DNA of 64,000 nt from Saccharothrix espanaensis DSM 44229. Its GTDB lineage: Bacteria; Actinomycetota; Actinomycetes; Mycobacteriales; Pseudonocardiaceae. The DNA lies in NCBI RefSeq assembly GCF_000328705.1, contig NC_019673.1:3472001-3536000 (forward strand), in the 5' to 3' direction. How positions within the stretch are numbered: the first letter of the stretch is position 1; each line of letters begins with the position of its first letter. Both the position numbers and the translations under genes were made by a program. This document shows, one piece after another, positions 35,951 to 44,046 of this stretch. The notes beneath the pieces are model-generated. The model worked only from the letters and a program-made list of their open reading frames with translations, did not search any database and was not told where the DNA came from.

Positions 35951-36790
35951 GTGTCATCCGCTGTCGTACGAACACGTCTCGCCCAAGGCCCGCTCCCGAT
36001 CCTCGCCGCCTGCTTCCTGTGGGGCACCACCGGCACGGTCAGTTCGCTCGCCCCGTCGTCCGCTCCCGCTTCAGCGGTCGGCGCGGCAGGTCTGGTGATC
36101 GGCGGCCTTCTGCTCTTCCTCACCGCCCGTGGCACTCGCGACGTGCTGCGCACCGCCGACCGTCGGCTACTTCTCCTGGGTGCCGTCACCGTGGCGGGTT
36201 ACGCGCTCGCGTTCTACCCGGCCGTGGCACGTACCGGGGTCGCGGTCGCGACCACGGTGGCGCTGGCCACCGCGCCGATCGTGCTCGGCATCAAGACCCG
36301 CCCGCTGGTCACGCTCACCGCCGTCACCGGGTGCGCGGTCCTCGTGCTCGGCGGGGGCGATGCGCACGTCGATCTCGTCGGGGTGGCGTTGGCGCTGGTG
36401 GCGGGATTGTCCTATGCCGCCTACTCGGTGATTTGCGCGCACCTGATCGCCTTGGGACACCCGTCACGGGCCGTCGTGGGCACCGTCTTCGGCGGGGCTT
36501 CCGTGATCACCCTGCCGGTACTTCTCCTGCTCGGCGTTTCCTGGCTCGGCACCTACGGCGGTTGGGCCGTCGTCCTGCACCTGTCGGTGTTCACGACGTT
36601 CGTCGCCTACCTGCTGTTCGGCCACGGCCTGCGCCACACGACCGCCGCTTCGGCAACCACGCTCACCCTCGCCGAACCCGCCGTCGCCGCAGTGCTCGGC
36701 GTGCTCGTCCTGCACGAACGGCTACCGCTCGTCTCCTGGTGCGGCATGGCCTTGCTCGGCGTCGCGCTCCTCACCCTCGCCCGACGCTGA
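35951..36790 (+). CDS. EamA/DMT family transporter
   Basis: This 279-aa membrane protein has about ten hydrophobic helices in two similar halves, the layout of EamA (drug/metabolite transporter) permeases. ILAACFLWGTTGT near the N-terminus and the second-half GLSYAAYSV and [19 protein letters not shown] segments are family marks. Substrates of such proteins are amino acids, nucleosides or small toxic compounds; none can be named here. The GTG at 35951 has a GGAGAA site eight bases upstream. Longer in-frame starts add a non-hydrophobic, Arg-rich N-terminus and were rejected. Confidence 0.9.
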   Translation: MSSAVVRTRLAQGPLPILAACFLWGTTGTVSSLAPSSAPASAVGAAGLVIGGLLLFLTARGTRDVLRTADRRLLLLGAVTVAGYALAFYPAVARTGVAVATTVALATAPIVLGIKTRPLVTLTAVTGCAVLVLGGGDAHVDLVGVALALVAGLSYAAYSVICAHLIALGHPSRAVVGTVFGGASVITLPVLLLLGVSWLGTYGGWAVVLHLSVFTTFVAYLLFGHGLRHTTAASATTLTLAEPAVAAVLGVLVLHERLPLVSWCGMALLGVALLTLARR

Positions 36791-36821
36791 GCCCCGCCCC
36801 CAACCCGACGCCTCACACCCC

Positions 36822-36849
36822 ACGTCTCACGCCCCACGTCTCACGCCCC
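36822..36849 (+). repeat. 14-bp tandem duplication in a C-rich gap
   Basis: Two exact copies of ACGTCTCACGCCCC lie end to end, inside a C-rich, G-poor stretch (about 36791-36880) between two convergent genes. Confidence 0.85.
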
Positions 36850-36890
36850 GCCCCACCTCGCGACACCGCGGTCGAGCGGCGTCCCGGCAC

Positions 36891-37394
36891 CTAGTCGGGC
36901 CGCCGCTCCTTCGCCCCGCCCAACCCGTACAAGATGCGCTGGATGATCTCCGGATCCACGTCCGGCTCGTCGCCGAGCTTCTCCGCCGCCGGCGAGCGGC
37001 GCGGCTCGCGTCGGGGGAGGGGCACCGCCGCGGCGCTCATGCCGGACGGCAACGTCAGCTCGCACCACACCAGCCGCCCACCGGCGGTCAGGTCGACCAG
37101 CCCGGCCCGGCCTCCGGCCAGTTCCGGCGGCAGCGCCACGCGGTAGCCCTCGACCTCGACCACCAGGTGGCTGCCGCTCAACCGCAGCCGCACCAGCAGG
37201 AGTCCGGGCGCACGCGGGTCCGCCACGTCGACCGCCGCGCCGACGAGCCGCCGCACGGTCTGCGCGGCCTCGTCCTGCATCCCGCGCAGCCGCCACTCGG
37301 TCAGGGAGAAGCGCACGAACATGTCCGCGACGTTGACCGCTGTGGGCAACGCGACGAGTCGAAGGTCGTCGACCTGCTCGGTCTGGGCGTTCAC
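36891..37394 (-). CDS. Unrecognised actinobacterial regulator-like protein
   Basis: I do not recognise the family with certainty. The 167-aa protein has an N-terminal helix region (FVRFSLTEWRLRGMQDEAAQTVRRLV) followed by strands LLLVRLRLSGSHLVVEVE. That pattern resembles the first half of histidine-kinase-like ATP-binding anti-sigma proteins, but no clear N-box or G-box for ATP is present. The C-terminus is charged and ends near a DPEIIQRILYGLGG helix. The GTG at 37394 has a GGAGGG site six bases upstream. An ATG at 37442 has none. No membrane segment is seen. Confidence 0.6.
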   Translation of the reverse strand: MNAQTEQVDDLRLVALPTAVNVADMFVRFSLTEWRLRGMQDEAAQTVRRLVGAAVDVADPRAPGLLLVRLRLSGSHLVVEVEGYRVALPPELAGGRAGLVDLTAGGRLVWCELTLPSGMSAAAVPLPRREPRRSPAAEKLGDEPDVDPEIIQRILYGLGGAKERRPD

Positions 37395-37912
37395 ACCGGT
37401 CCCTCCTCGCCTGCGTCCGGCGCGTGTCGCGTCGGATAGTGCCATGAGTACAGCCCTTGTCACCCACGTGGTCTAGACCCCGTAAGCGGACCGTGTCCGG
37501 ATCGAGTCACCTTGCTCCGGTCTCGACCTGCGACTCACGTCCTAGTACGGGGCTCGTGGGTCAACGGTTCACAGCTAGTCACGGCGGTGACCGGAAAAGT
37601 ACCGAAATGCTAGGCCGAAGGGAATCTCAAGTTCCACCCGATCCAGGTACCACCCCACCCCGCACCACCCACCATCCCGCACCACCCACCACCGCACCGC
37701 GAGAGGCGTCCTCGCCCAACGCCGCACAGCACTCGTCCCCCAACACCGCGCAGCACTCAACCCTCAACGCCGCGCAGCGCGCGCCACCCCACCAGCCCAC
37801 GCCCCACCAGCCCACCCCGCAGCTCACGAACCCGCCGCCCGCCGCCCCCAACCCCACGAACCGCCTGCCACACAACCGAGGAAGCGCCCGCAGCCCGACG
37901 ACAGGAACGCGA
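37395..37912. repeat. Gene-free stretch with C-rich low-complexity repeats
   Basis: The left third (37395-37640) is ordinary promoter-like sequence upstream of the - strand gene. From about 37640 to 37870 the + strand is almost free of G and made of CCACC, CGCACCACC and CAACxCCGCxCAGC units. The core CGCAGCACTCAACC is varied three times and ACCAGCCCACCCC twice. No gene with normal codon use is present. Confidence 0.65.
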
Positions 37913-37944
37913 AGAGGGCCCGCCGGTCAGTCGGCGGGCCCTCT
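37913..37944 (-). terminator. Terminator of yceI
   Basis: A perfect hairpin with 13-bp GC-rich arms (37913-37925 and 37932-37944) and a six-base loop lies 13 bases beyond the yceI stop on the - strand. Confidence 0.85.
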
Positions 37945-37956
37945 CGTCGGTGCTCC

Positions 37957-38502
37957 TCAGGCCTGGAGCGCGGCCTCGATCTCCAGCAGGATCGTGATCT
38001 TGTCGCCGACCGCGGCACCCGCCGCGCCGCCGGTCACGCCGAACTCCTTGCGGCTGATCTCGGTGCTGGCGGAGAAGCCCGCGACCTTGGCGCCCTCGAA
38101 GCCGTCGCCGAAGCCGTTGAGCTCCAGCTCCAGCGTCACGGCCTTGGTGACGCCGCGCAGGGACAGCTCACCGTCGACGAGGAAGCCCTCGCCGTTGGCG
38201 CGCACCGCGGACGAGGTGAAGGTCAGCTCGGGGAACTTCTCGACGTCGAGGAAGTCCTCGCCCTTGACGTGGGCGTCGCGCGACTCGTTCTTGGTGTTGA
38301 TGGACGCGGTGGAGATCTTCGCGTTCACCGTCGACTCCAGCGGGTTCTCCGCGGTCACGATGGTGCCCTCGAACGTGTCGAAGTGGCCGCGGACCTTGGA
38401 GACGCCCAGGTGGCGGACGACGAAGGAGACGTCGGAGTGCACCGGGTCGATGGCCCAGGTGCCCACGAGGTAGCCGGGGATCTGCGCAGTCTGCGAGGTC
38501 AT
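37957..38502 (-). CDS. YceI family protein
   Basis: This 181-aa protein has the YceI lipocalin-like beta-barrel signature, a fold that binds long polyisoprenoid or similar hydrophobic molecules. Family marks are GTWAIDPVHSDVSFVVRHLGVSKVRG near residues 14-39 and the later LRGVTKAVTLELELNG block. It has no signal peptide, as is usual for actinobacterial members. The ATG at 38502 has an AAGGA site. It is divergent from a MarR gene across a duplicated palindrome, so it is probably repressed by that regulator. Confidence 0.94.
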   Translation of the reverse strand: MTSQTAQIPGYLVGTWAIDPVHSDVSFVVRHLGVSKVRGHFDTFEGTIVTAENPLESTVNAKISTASINTKNESRDAHVKGEDFLDVEKFPELTFTSSAVRANGEGFLVDGELSLRGVTKAVTLELELNGFGDGFEGAKVAGFSASTEISRKEFGVTGGAAGAAVGDKITILLEIEAALQA

Positions 38503-38522
38503 GGTGTCCTTCTCGATCGGTC

Positions 38523-38570
38523 TGGTTGAACTCTCAACCGAACATAGCGCATCCTGGTTGAACTCTCAAC
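38523..38570. promoter_or_regulatory. Duplicated MarR-type operator
   Basis: The 16-base sequence TGGTTGAACTCTCAAC occurs twice (38523-38538 and 38554-38569). Each copy has the palindrome GTTGA-N4-TCAAC. Centres are 31 bases apart, about three helix turns, so two dimers would bind the same face. It lies between the yceI and marR starts and probably controls both. Confidence 0.85.
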
Positions 38571-38590
38571 AACGCCCGTATGATGGGAGC

Positions 38591-39082
38591 ATGAGCGACG
38601 TGCGGTGGCTGAGCGCCGATGAGCAGCAGGTATGGCGTGGGTTCAGGACCGCCGTGACCAAGTTCACCGAGCACCTGGACCGGCAGTTGCAGCGGGACTC
38701 GGGGATGCCCATGGCGTACTACGAGATCCTCGTCGCACTGTCCGAAGCGCCCGAGCGCTCGCTCCGGATGAGCGAGCTGGCCCTGAACTGCCACTCGTCA
38801 CGGAGCAGACTCTCCCACGCGGTGGCCAAGCTGGAGAAGGAGGGCTGGGTGGAACGCCGGGCGTGCGCGTCCGACCGGCGCGGCTCCGTCGCCCGGCTGA
38901 CCGACCGCGGCTTCGCCGTGCTGGAGGCCGCCGCCCCGGGGCACGTCACCGCCGTGCGGGAGCAGCTGTTCGACGTGCTGACCCCCGCGCAACTGGCCTC
39001 CCTCGACGAGATCAGCCGCGCCATGGAGAACGGTTTGCAGACCGAGTGCGCCCAGGTGCGTGCCGAACTCGATGAATTCTGA
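38591..39082 (+). CDS. MarR family transcriptional regulator
   Basis: This 163-aa protein has the MarR winged-helix fold. A helical dimer region is followed by LRMSELALNCHSSRSRLSHAVAKLEKEGWVERR (recognition helix near residues 65-85), then the wing CASDRRGSVARLTDRG. The ATG at 38591 has a GGGAG site six bases upstream. It faces the yceI gene across two copies of a palindrome and probably represses both genes until a phenolic or oxidising signal binds; the ligand is unknown. Confidence 0.93.
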   Translation: MSDVRWLSADEQQVWRGFRTAVTKFTEHLDRQLQRDSGMPMAYYEILVALSEAPERSLRMSELALNCHSSRSRLSHAVAKLEKEGWVERRACASDRRGSVARLTDRGFAVLEAAAPGHVTAVREQLFDVLTPAQLASLDEISRAMENGLQTECAQVRAELDEF

Positions 39083-39344
39083 ACGGCCCGCGAAAACCGA
39101 ATCGCGTTCCGCCTGCACAATCACACTCCTGCCCGACGCGACCTCCTCACGTCCCTCGCGCACCACCTGACACCCCGGCTGAACCCCTCCGGACCGCCCG
39201 ACCCCCGGGATCCGAACGTCCCACGTCCGGGCCTGGTCACAGGCTCGGAGGTAACCCGACCGGGGAGGTGTGCGGTCCGATGTGGACGCATCCGGCCGAG
39301 GGGCCGTTGGGCCGAGCGGAGCATGTTGCCGGCTCTCGCCGGAA

Positions 39345-41531
39345 ATGTCGTACCACCGCGTTAACATCCGCGCCGTGGGGTTGAAGCTGGGTGGAATTGC
39401 GCGCCGGGTGATCGGCACGGGTCGACGTGAGTCGGCCAGTTTCGGCGCGGCCGTGCTGGGTGTGCTGCTGTTGGCCGGAGCCGCTTTCGGTCAGGGCATC
39501 GCGCGCACCGCCGTCGACGTGACCGACGGCCTGACGTGGCTCAACGACGACCAGCGCGGCGAGGTCGTCCAGGTCAACCCGAGCTCCGGCACACCTCAGA
39601 CCAGGCTCCAGGTCAGCGGCGGCGACGCCCAGCTGGAGATCGCGCAGTCCGACGACAAGCTGATCGTGCTGGACCGGCGCACCGGCCAGATCACCGTGGT
39701 CGACCTGGCGACGCTGCTGGCAAGCGGCCGCCGGCAGGCCCCGCCCGGGTCGACCGCCAAGGTCCTCATCGTCGGCGACCGCGTGTTCGTGATCGACCGC
39801 GCCGCCGGCACCGTGCACAACGCCGACCCGGTGACGCTGGCCGACATCGGTGACGCGTGGCGGGTCGGCCAACCGCTGGCCGACGTCGTCGCCGACGACA
39901 ACGGCGTGGTGTGGGCCGTCGACCACGGCGGCAACCTGCACGCCCTGGAGTGGAGCGACGAGGACAACAGGTTCCGCGAGCGCTCGAACCGGCCCGTGCC
40001 CGGCGCGGGCCCGCGCACCGCGCTGGTTCCGCACGAGCGCGGCGTGACGCTGCTCGGCCTGGAGGGCGGCGTCGTCGTCCGCGACGGCACGAACCGCGAC
40101 CTCACCGCCAACACCTCCTCCCTCTCCGGCGAGGTCCTCGCCGCGCAGACCAGCCCGACCGGCCTCACCCCGGCCGCCGTGCCGGACGCCGGGACCGTCG
40201 TGCTGGTGTCCGACAACGAGGTGATCCGCGTCGACATGGGCCGGTTCTCCTGCTCGCGGCCGGGCCGGCCCGCCGTGTTCCGCGACCGCGTCTACGTGCC
40301 GTGCCGCGGCGGCGGCAAGGTCGTCGTGCTCGACCGCTCCGGCGGGCGCGGCGCGGAGGACGTGCGAACCTCCAACACCGGCGACCCGGAACTGGTCTTC
40401 GACGACGGCAAGCTGTTCATCAACACCCCCGGCGCGGACTCCGGCGTGATCGTCGACTCCGACGGCCGCACCCGCAGCGTGCAGGTCCGCAGCCCCGACC
40501 TGCCGGTCACCGACCCGGACCGCACGCCGATCCCGACCGTGCCCAGCCCGCCGCCGCCGCGCCCGGACCCGACCACCCGGGACACCCCGCGCGGCGGCCC
40601 GAACGGCGCCGGCCCGACCACCACCACCACCGACGCGCCGGTCACCACGCCCAGCGCCGGGCAGACCGGGGTCGCGCCGGGCCGTCCGCCCGGTGTCACG
40701 GTCAGCCAGGCCGCCAACAGCGGCAGCGAGGTCGCCGTCCGGGTGACGTGGGGCGCGGCCGCCGACAACGGCGAGCGGATCGACGGCTACTCGGTCACCG
40801 CGACCGGGGCGTTCAGCGGCGGCACCAAGACCTCGCAGGTCGCGGGCACGTCGACGGACCTCACGCTGCCCTGCGCCGGCACGTCGTTCTGCACCAGCGG
40901 CCGGGTGGACGTCTCCGTCACCGCCTACAACAAGCTGGGTGCGGGCGAGGCGGGCACCGGCACGTTGACCGTGCGGCCACCGGTCGTCGCCCCGACCACC
41001 ACCACGACGACGGTCCCGCCGGTCGTGCCGCCGACGACCACGACCACCACCGTCCCGCCGGTGATCCCACCGACGACGACCACCACCACGACGACCACAC
41101 CGCCCCCGCCGAGCCTGCCGACGGCCGGCGCGGTGGTGATCACCGGCCTCACGCAGAACGGCGACATGTTCTCCCGCCAGGTCACCATGGCCCCGCCGCC
41201 GGACTGGGCGAACCACAACGGGTCGTGCGAGGTCGTCAACCTGACGTTCGGCGGCTCGGAGGCCATCGCCTGCAACGCCACCTCGGCGACGATCTACGTG
41301 GACGTGGGCATGAACCAGATCGTGGTGCGCGCGCACGCGGCCGGCGGCGGTGCCTCGGTCGACTCGAACGTCCGCTCCACCCGGGTCATCGACCGCGAGC
41401 CGTGCCCCGGTGGCACGATCTGCCAACCGCGCCGCCTGCCGTCCCAGGAAGCACCCCTCGTGGGCGGCGGCATCGGCCTGCTCGCCACCGCGTGGCTGCT
41501 CCGCATCCGCAACCGGCGCAGGCGCGCATGA
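39345..41531 (+). CDS. Surface-anchored FN3 domain protein
   Basis: This 728-aa protein starts with a membrane segment (FGAAVLGVLLLAGAAFGQ, about residues 27-44). A long extracytoplasmic part follows that reads like a beta-propeller (repeated VxVxDRxxGxVxxVD-type strands). Next come Pro-rich linkers, an FN3 domain, Thr/Pro stalks with runs of six to nine Thr, a second small domain and a C-terminal helix followed by RNRRRR. It is the first gene of the FN3-MoxR-DUF58-transglutaminase operon conserved in actinobacteria and is probably exposed outside the membrane. The start is uncertain. ATG at 39345 and GTG at 39375 are both in frame, and neither has a good ribosome site. Confidence 0.82.
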   Translation: MSYHRVNIRAVGLKLGGIARRVIGTGRRESASFGAAVLGVLLLAGAAFGQGIARTAVDVTDGLTWLNDDQRGEVVQVNPSSGTPQTRLQVSGGDAQLEIAQSDDKLIVLDRRTGQITVVDLATLLASGRRQAPPGSTAKVLIVGDRVFVIDRAAGTVHNADPVTLADIGDAWRVGQPLADVVADDNGVVWAVDHGGNLHALEWSDEDNRFRERSNRPVPGAGPRTALVPHERGVTLLGLEGGVVVRDGTNRDLTANTSSLSGEVLAAQTSPTGLTPAAVPDAGTVVLVSDNEVIRVDMGRFSCSRPGRPAVFRDRVYVPCRGGGKVVVLDRSGGRGAEDVRTSNTGDPELVFDDGKLFINTPGADSGVIVDSDGRTRSVQVRSPDLPVTDPDRTPIPTVPSPPPPRPDPTTRDTPRGGPNGAGPTTTTTDAPVTTPSAGQTGVAPGRPPGVTVSQAANSGSEVAVRVTWGAAADNGERIDGYSVTATGAFSGGTKTSQVAGTSTDLTLPCAGTSFCTSGRVDVSVTAYNKLGAGEAGTGTLTVRPPVVAPTTTTTTVPPVVPPTTTTTTVPPVIPPTTTTTTTTTPPPPSLPTAGAVVITGLTQNGDMFSRQVTMAPPPDWANHNGSCEVVNLTFGGSEAIACNATSATIYVDVGMNQIVVRAHAAGGGASVDSNVRSTRVIDREPCPGGTICQPRRLPSQEAPLVGGGIGLLATAWLLRIRNRRRRA

Positions 41532-41579
41532 CCTCCGCGCAGCGCAACCAACCCGCGCCGCAGACGGCCCCACCCGGCC

Positions 41580-41697
41580 GGATCCTCGACGCACCGGGTC
41601 CGCGACACAACCAGATCTGCGACCCAACCGGATCCGCGATGCAATCGGATCTGCGACGCAACCGGATCCGCGACGCGAACGGATCTGCGGGCGAAGA
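41580..41697 (+). repeat. Tandem array of a 17-bp repeat
   Basis: About seven head-to-tail copies of GGATCTGCGACGCAACC lie between the FN3 and moxR genes. Full 17-base copies start at 41596, 41613, 41630, 41647 and 41664, with weaker copies at both ends. Copies alternate between GGATCC and GGATCT/AGATCT at the front. The period is not a multiple of three and no real gene reads through it. Confidence 0.92.
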
Positions 41698-41791
41698 GGC
41701 GAATCTCCGGTGGAACGGCCGACAAGGCGTTTCGGCGGCCGTACGTCGGCGGCGTGCGGTCGGATCGGGTGACTGAGGGGTACGGCGAACA

Positions 41792-42778
41792 GTGACGACA
41801 ACGGCAGTTCCGGCCATCGGCGAGGATGAGATCGCCGCCTTCCGCGCCCTGCACGGCAAGCTCGGCGACGCGGTCGAGGCCGCCGTGCGCGGCAAGCGCG
41901 GTGTGGTCGACCTCGTTCTCGTGTCCATGTTCGCCGGGGGTCACGTGCTGCTCGAAGACGTGCCCGGCACCGGGAAGACGACCTTGGCGCGTGCCGTCGC
42001 CGGGGCGCTGGGCGGGGTGTCCCGGCGGGTCCAGTTCACCCCCGACCTGCTGCCCTCGGACGTCACCGGCACGTCCGTCTACGACCCGCAGACCGGCGAG
42101 GTCCGGTTCCGGCCGGGTCCGGTCTTCGCCAACATCGTGCTCGCCGACGAGATCAACCGCGCCGCCGCCAAGACCCAGTCCGCGCTGCTCGAGGTGATGG
42201 AGGAGCGCACCGTCACCGTGGACGGCGTCGCGCACGCCGTGCCCGCGCCGTTCCTCGTCGTCGCCACCCAGAACCCGATCGACCTGGACGGCACCTACCG
42301 GCTGCCCGAGGCGCAGCTGGACCGGTTCATGCTGCGCACGTCCATCGGCTACCCGACCGCCGAGCACGAGCTGGACGTGTTGCGGCCGGGCAGCGGCGCG
42401 GGGTTCGTCGGCGCGGTGCCGACCGTGTCCAACCCGCACGTGGTCGCCGAGTACGGCCGCCGGCTCCAGTCGCTGCACGTGGCCGAGCCGATCCTGCGCT
42501 ACATCGGCGAGCTGGGCACGGCGTCGCGCTCGGACGACCGGCTGCGGCTCGGTGCGAGCACGCGCGGGCTCAAGGCGCTGGTGCGCTGCGTGCAGGTGTA
42601 CGCGGCGGCGCAGGGCCGGCACTTCGTCGTCCCCGGTGACGTGCAGGCGCTGGTCGTGCCGGTGCTGGCGCACCGCCTGGTGCTGACCCGCGAGGCCCAG
42701 CTGGCCGGCACCACCACCGAAGAGGTGCTGGCGGACGTCCTGTCGGGCGTCGCGGTGCCCCGACCGTCCGCGCGATGA
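41792..42778 (+). CDS. MoxR-type AAA+ ATPase
   Basis: This 328-aa AAA+ protein has Walker A EDVPGTGKTTL near residues 50-60, Walker B LADEINRA near 117-124 and the sensor region VATQNPIDLDGTYRLPEAQLDRF typical of MoxR ATPases. Family members act as chaperones for partner proteins with von Willebrand or DUF58 domains. The DUF58 partner overlaps its stop by four bases. The GTG at 41792 has a GAGGGG site about 11 bases upstream, just after the 17-bp repeat array. Confidence 0.95.
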   Translation: MTTTAVPAIGEDEIAAFRALHGKLGDAVEAAVRGKRGVVDLVLVSMFAGGHVLLEDVPGTGKTTLARAVAGALGGVSRRVQFTPDLLPSDVTGTSVYDPQTGEVRFRPGPVFANIVLADEINRAAAKTQSALLEVMEERTVTVDGVAHAVPAPFLVVATQNPIDLDGTYRLPEAQLDRFMLRTSIGYPTAEHELDVLRPGSGAGFVGAVPTVSNPHVVAEYGRRLQSLHVAEPILRYIGELGTASRSDDRLRLGASTRGLKALVRCVQVYAAAQGRHFVVPGDVQALVVPVLAHRLVLTREAQLAGTTTEEVLADVLSGVAVPRPSAR

Positions 42779-44046
42779 CCAGCGCCGGGCCTGCTCGCCC
42801 CGCGACGACCAGCGCCGGGCCGGCCGTTCCCGCGACGACCAGCGCCGCGTCTGCTGTCCCCGGGACGACCAGCGCCCGGCTCACCGCCCGCGCGACGACC
42901 AGGGTCCGGCTCACCGCTCGCGGTCTGGGTGCGGTCCTGGTCGGGGTGCCGTTGGTGGCGTTCGGGCTGTGGTGGAGCTACCCCGGTCTCGCGGCCCTGG
43001 GGCTGGCGCTGGTCGCGCTCGCCCTGGCCGGCGTGCTGTCCGTGCTCTCCCGCGCGCAGGTCAGTCCGAAGCGGACGGTCCGGCCCCGGACCGTGCAGCG
43101 GCTCGGCACGTGCACCGGGACGATCGAGCTCACCGGCACCAGCCGGCGGTTCCCGGTGCTGTTCGACGCGACCGACGAGGTGGCCGGGAACGTCGTGGCG
43201 GTCGACATCCCGCCGCTGCACCCCGGCCAGAGCACGAAGGTCGAGTATCCCATCCCCACCCACACCCGAGGTCTGCTCCGGGTCGGCCCGCTCACGCTGA
43301 GCAGGCGTGGCCTGGCCGGTCTCGCGCACGCCCGCACGGTCGTCGGCGACGTCGTGGACGTGCGGGTCGTGCCGCGCGTGCTGCCGGTGCGCGGCCTGCC
43401 CGGCGGGGTTCGGCGCGGTCACGTCGGCGCGGACGAGCGGGTCGAGCGCGGCGGCACGGACCTGGTGGGGCTGCGCGAGTACGTGCCCGGCGACGACCTG
43501 CGCCGGCTGCACTGGGCGACCTCCGCCCGCACCGGCACGCTGATGATCCGCGAGGACGCCGACCCGGCCCGCCCGCACCTGGCCGTGGTGCTGGACGACC
43601 ACGCCGACGGCTACCCCGACCCGAAGGACTTCGAGGACGCCGTCGAGGTGGCGGCGTCCCTGGTGACGGTGGCGATCGCCGAGGGGCACCCGGTGCGGCT
43701 GCTGTCCGCGTCCGGCTCGGTGGACGTCGAGCTGCCGCCGGGCGCGGTCGACGCCGACGCGTCCGCCGTGCTCGCCGCCCTCGCCGACCTGACAGCCGCG
43801 CCCCAACGTCCCGCCGTGCCGCGCCCGGTGCCGATCCGCGACCTCGACGTGGTCGCGGTGGTGGGCGGGGCCGGTTCGGACCTGTCGGCGTTGACGTTGG
43901 AGGCCGGGCGCGCGTCGGTCGGCGTGGTGCTGGCCGTCGACCCGTTGCCGGACGTGCCGATCTCCGCCATCGGCACCGTGCTCGTGCTGCGCGCGCCGAA
44001 GGCCGAGGCGCTGCTGTCGGCGTGGAACACGGCGGTGTCCCGGTGA
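42775..44046 (+). CDS. DUF58 protein with a repetitive N-terminus
   Basis: This 423-aa DUF58 protein is the usual partner of MoxR. Two membrane helices lie near residues 50-90. The diagnostic block LREYVPGDDLRRLHW is at about 233-247, followed by a von Willebrand-like region with VVLDDH. The first 45 residues are unusual: four tandem decapeptides of the type TTSAGPAVPA, encoded by a 30-base DNA repeat (about 42779-42900). They carry no family sequence and probably arose by recent duplication. An in-frame start after the repeats is possible, but the ATG overlap with moxR supports 42775. Confidence 0.92.
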   Translation: MTSAGPARPATTSAGPAVPATTSAASAVPGTTSARLTARATTRVRLTARGLGAVLVGVPLVAFGLWWSYPGLAALGLALVALALAGVLSVLSRAQVSPKRTVRPRTVQRLGTCTGTIELTGTSRRFPVLFDATDEVAGNVVAVDIPPLHPGQSTKVEYPIPTHTRGLLRVGPLTLSRRGLAGLAHARTVVGDVVDVRVVPRVLPVRGLPGGVRRGHVGADERVERGGTDLVGLREYVPGDDLRRLHWATSARTGTLMIREDADPARPHLAVVLDDHADGYPDPKDFEDAVEVAASLVTVAIAEGHPVRLLSASGSVDVELPPGAVDADASAVLAALADLTAAPQRPAVPRPVPIRDLDVVAVVGGAGSDLSALTLEAGRASVGVVLAVDPLPDVPISAIGTVLVLRAPKAEALLSAWNTAVSR

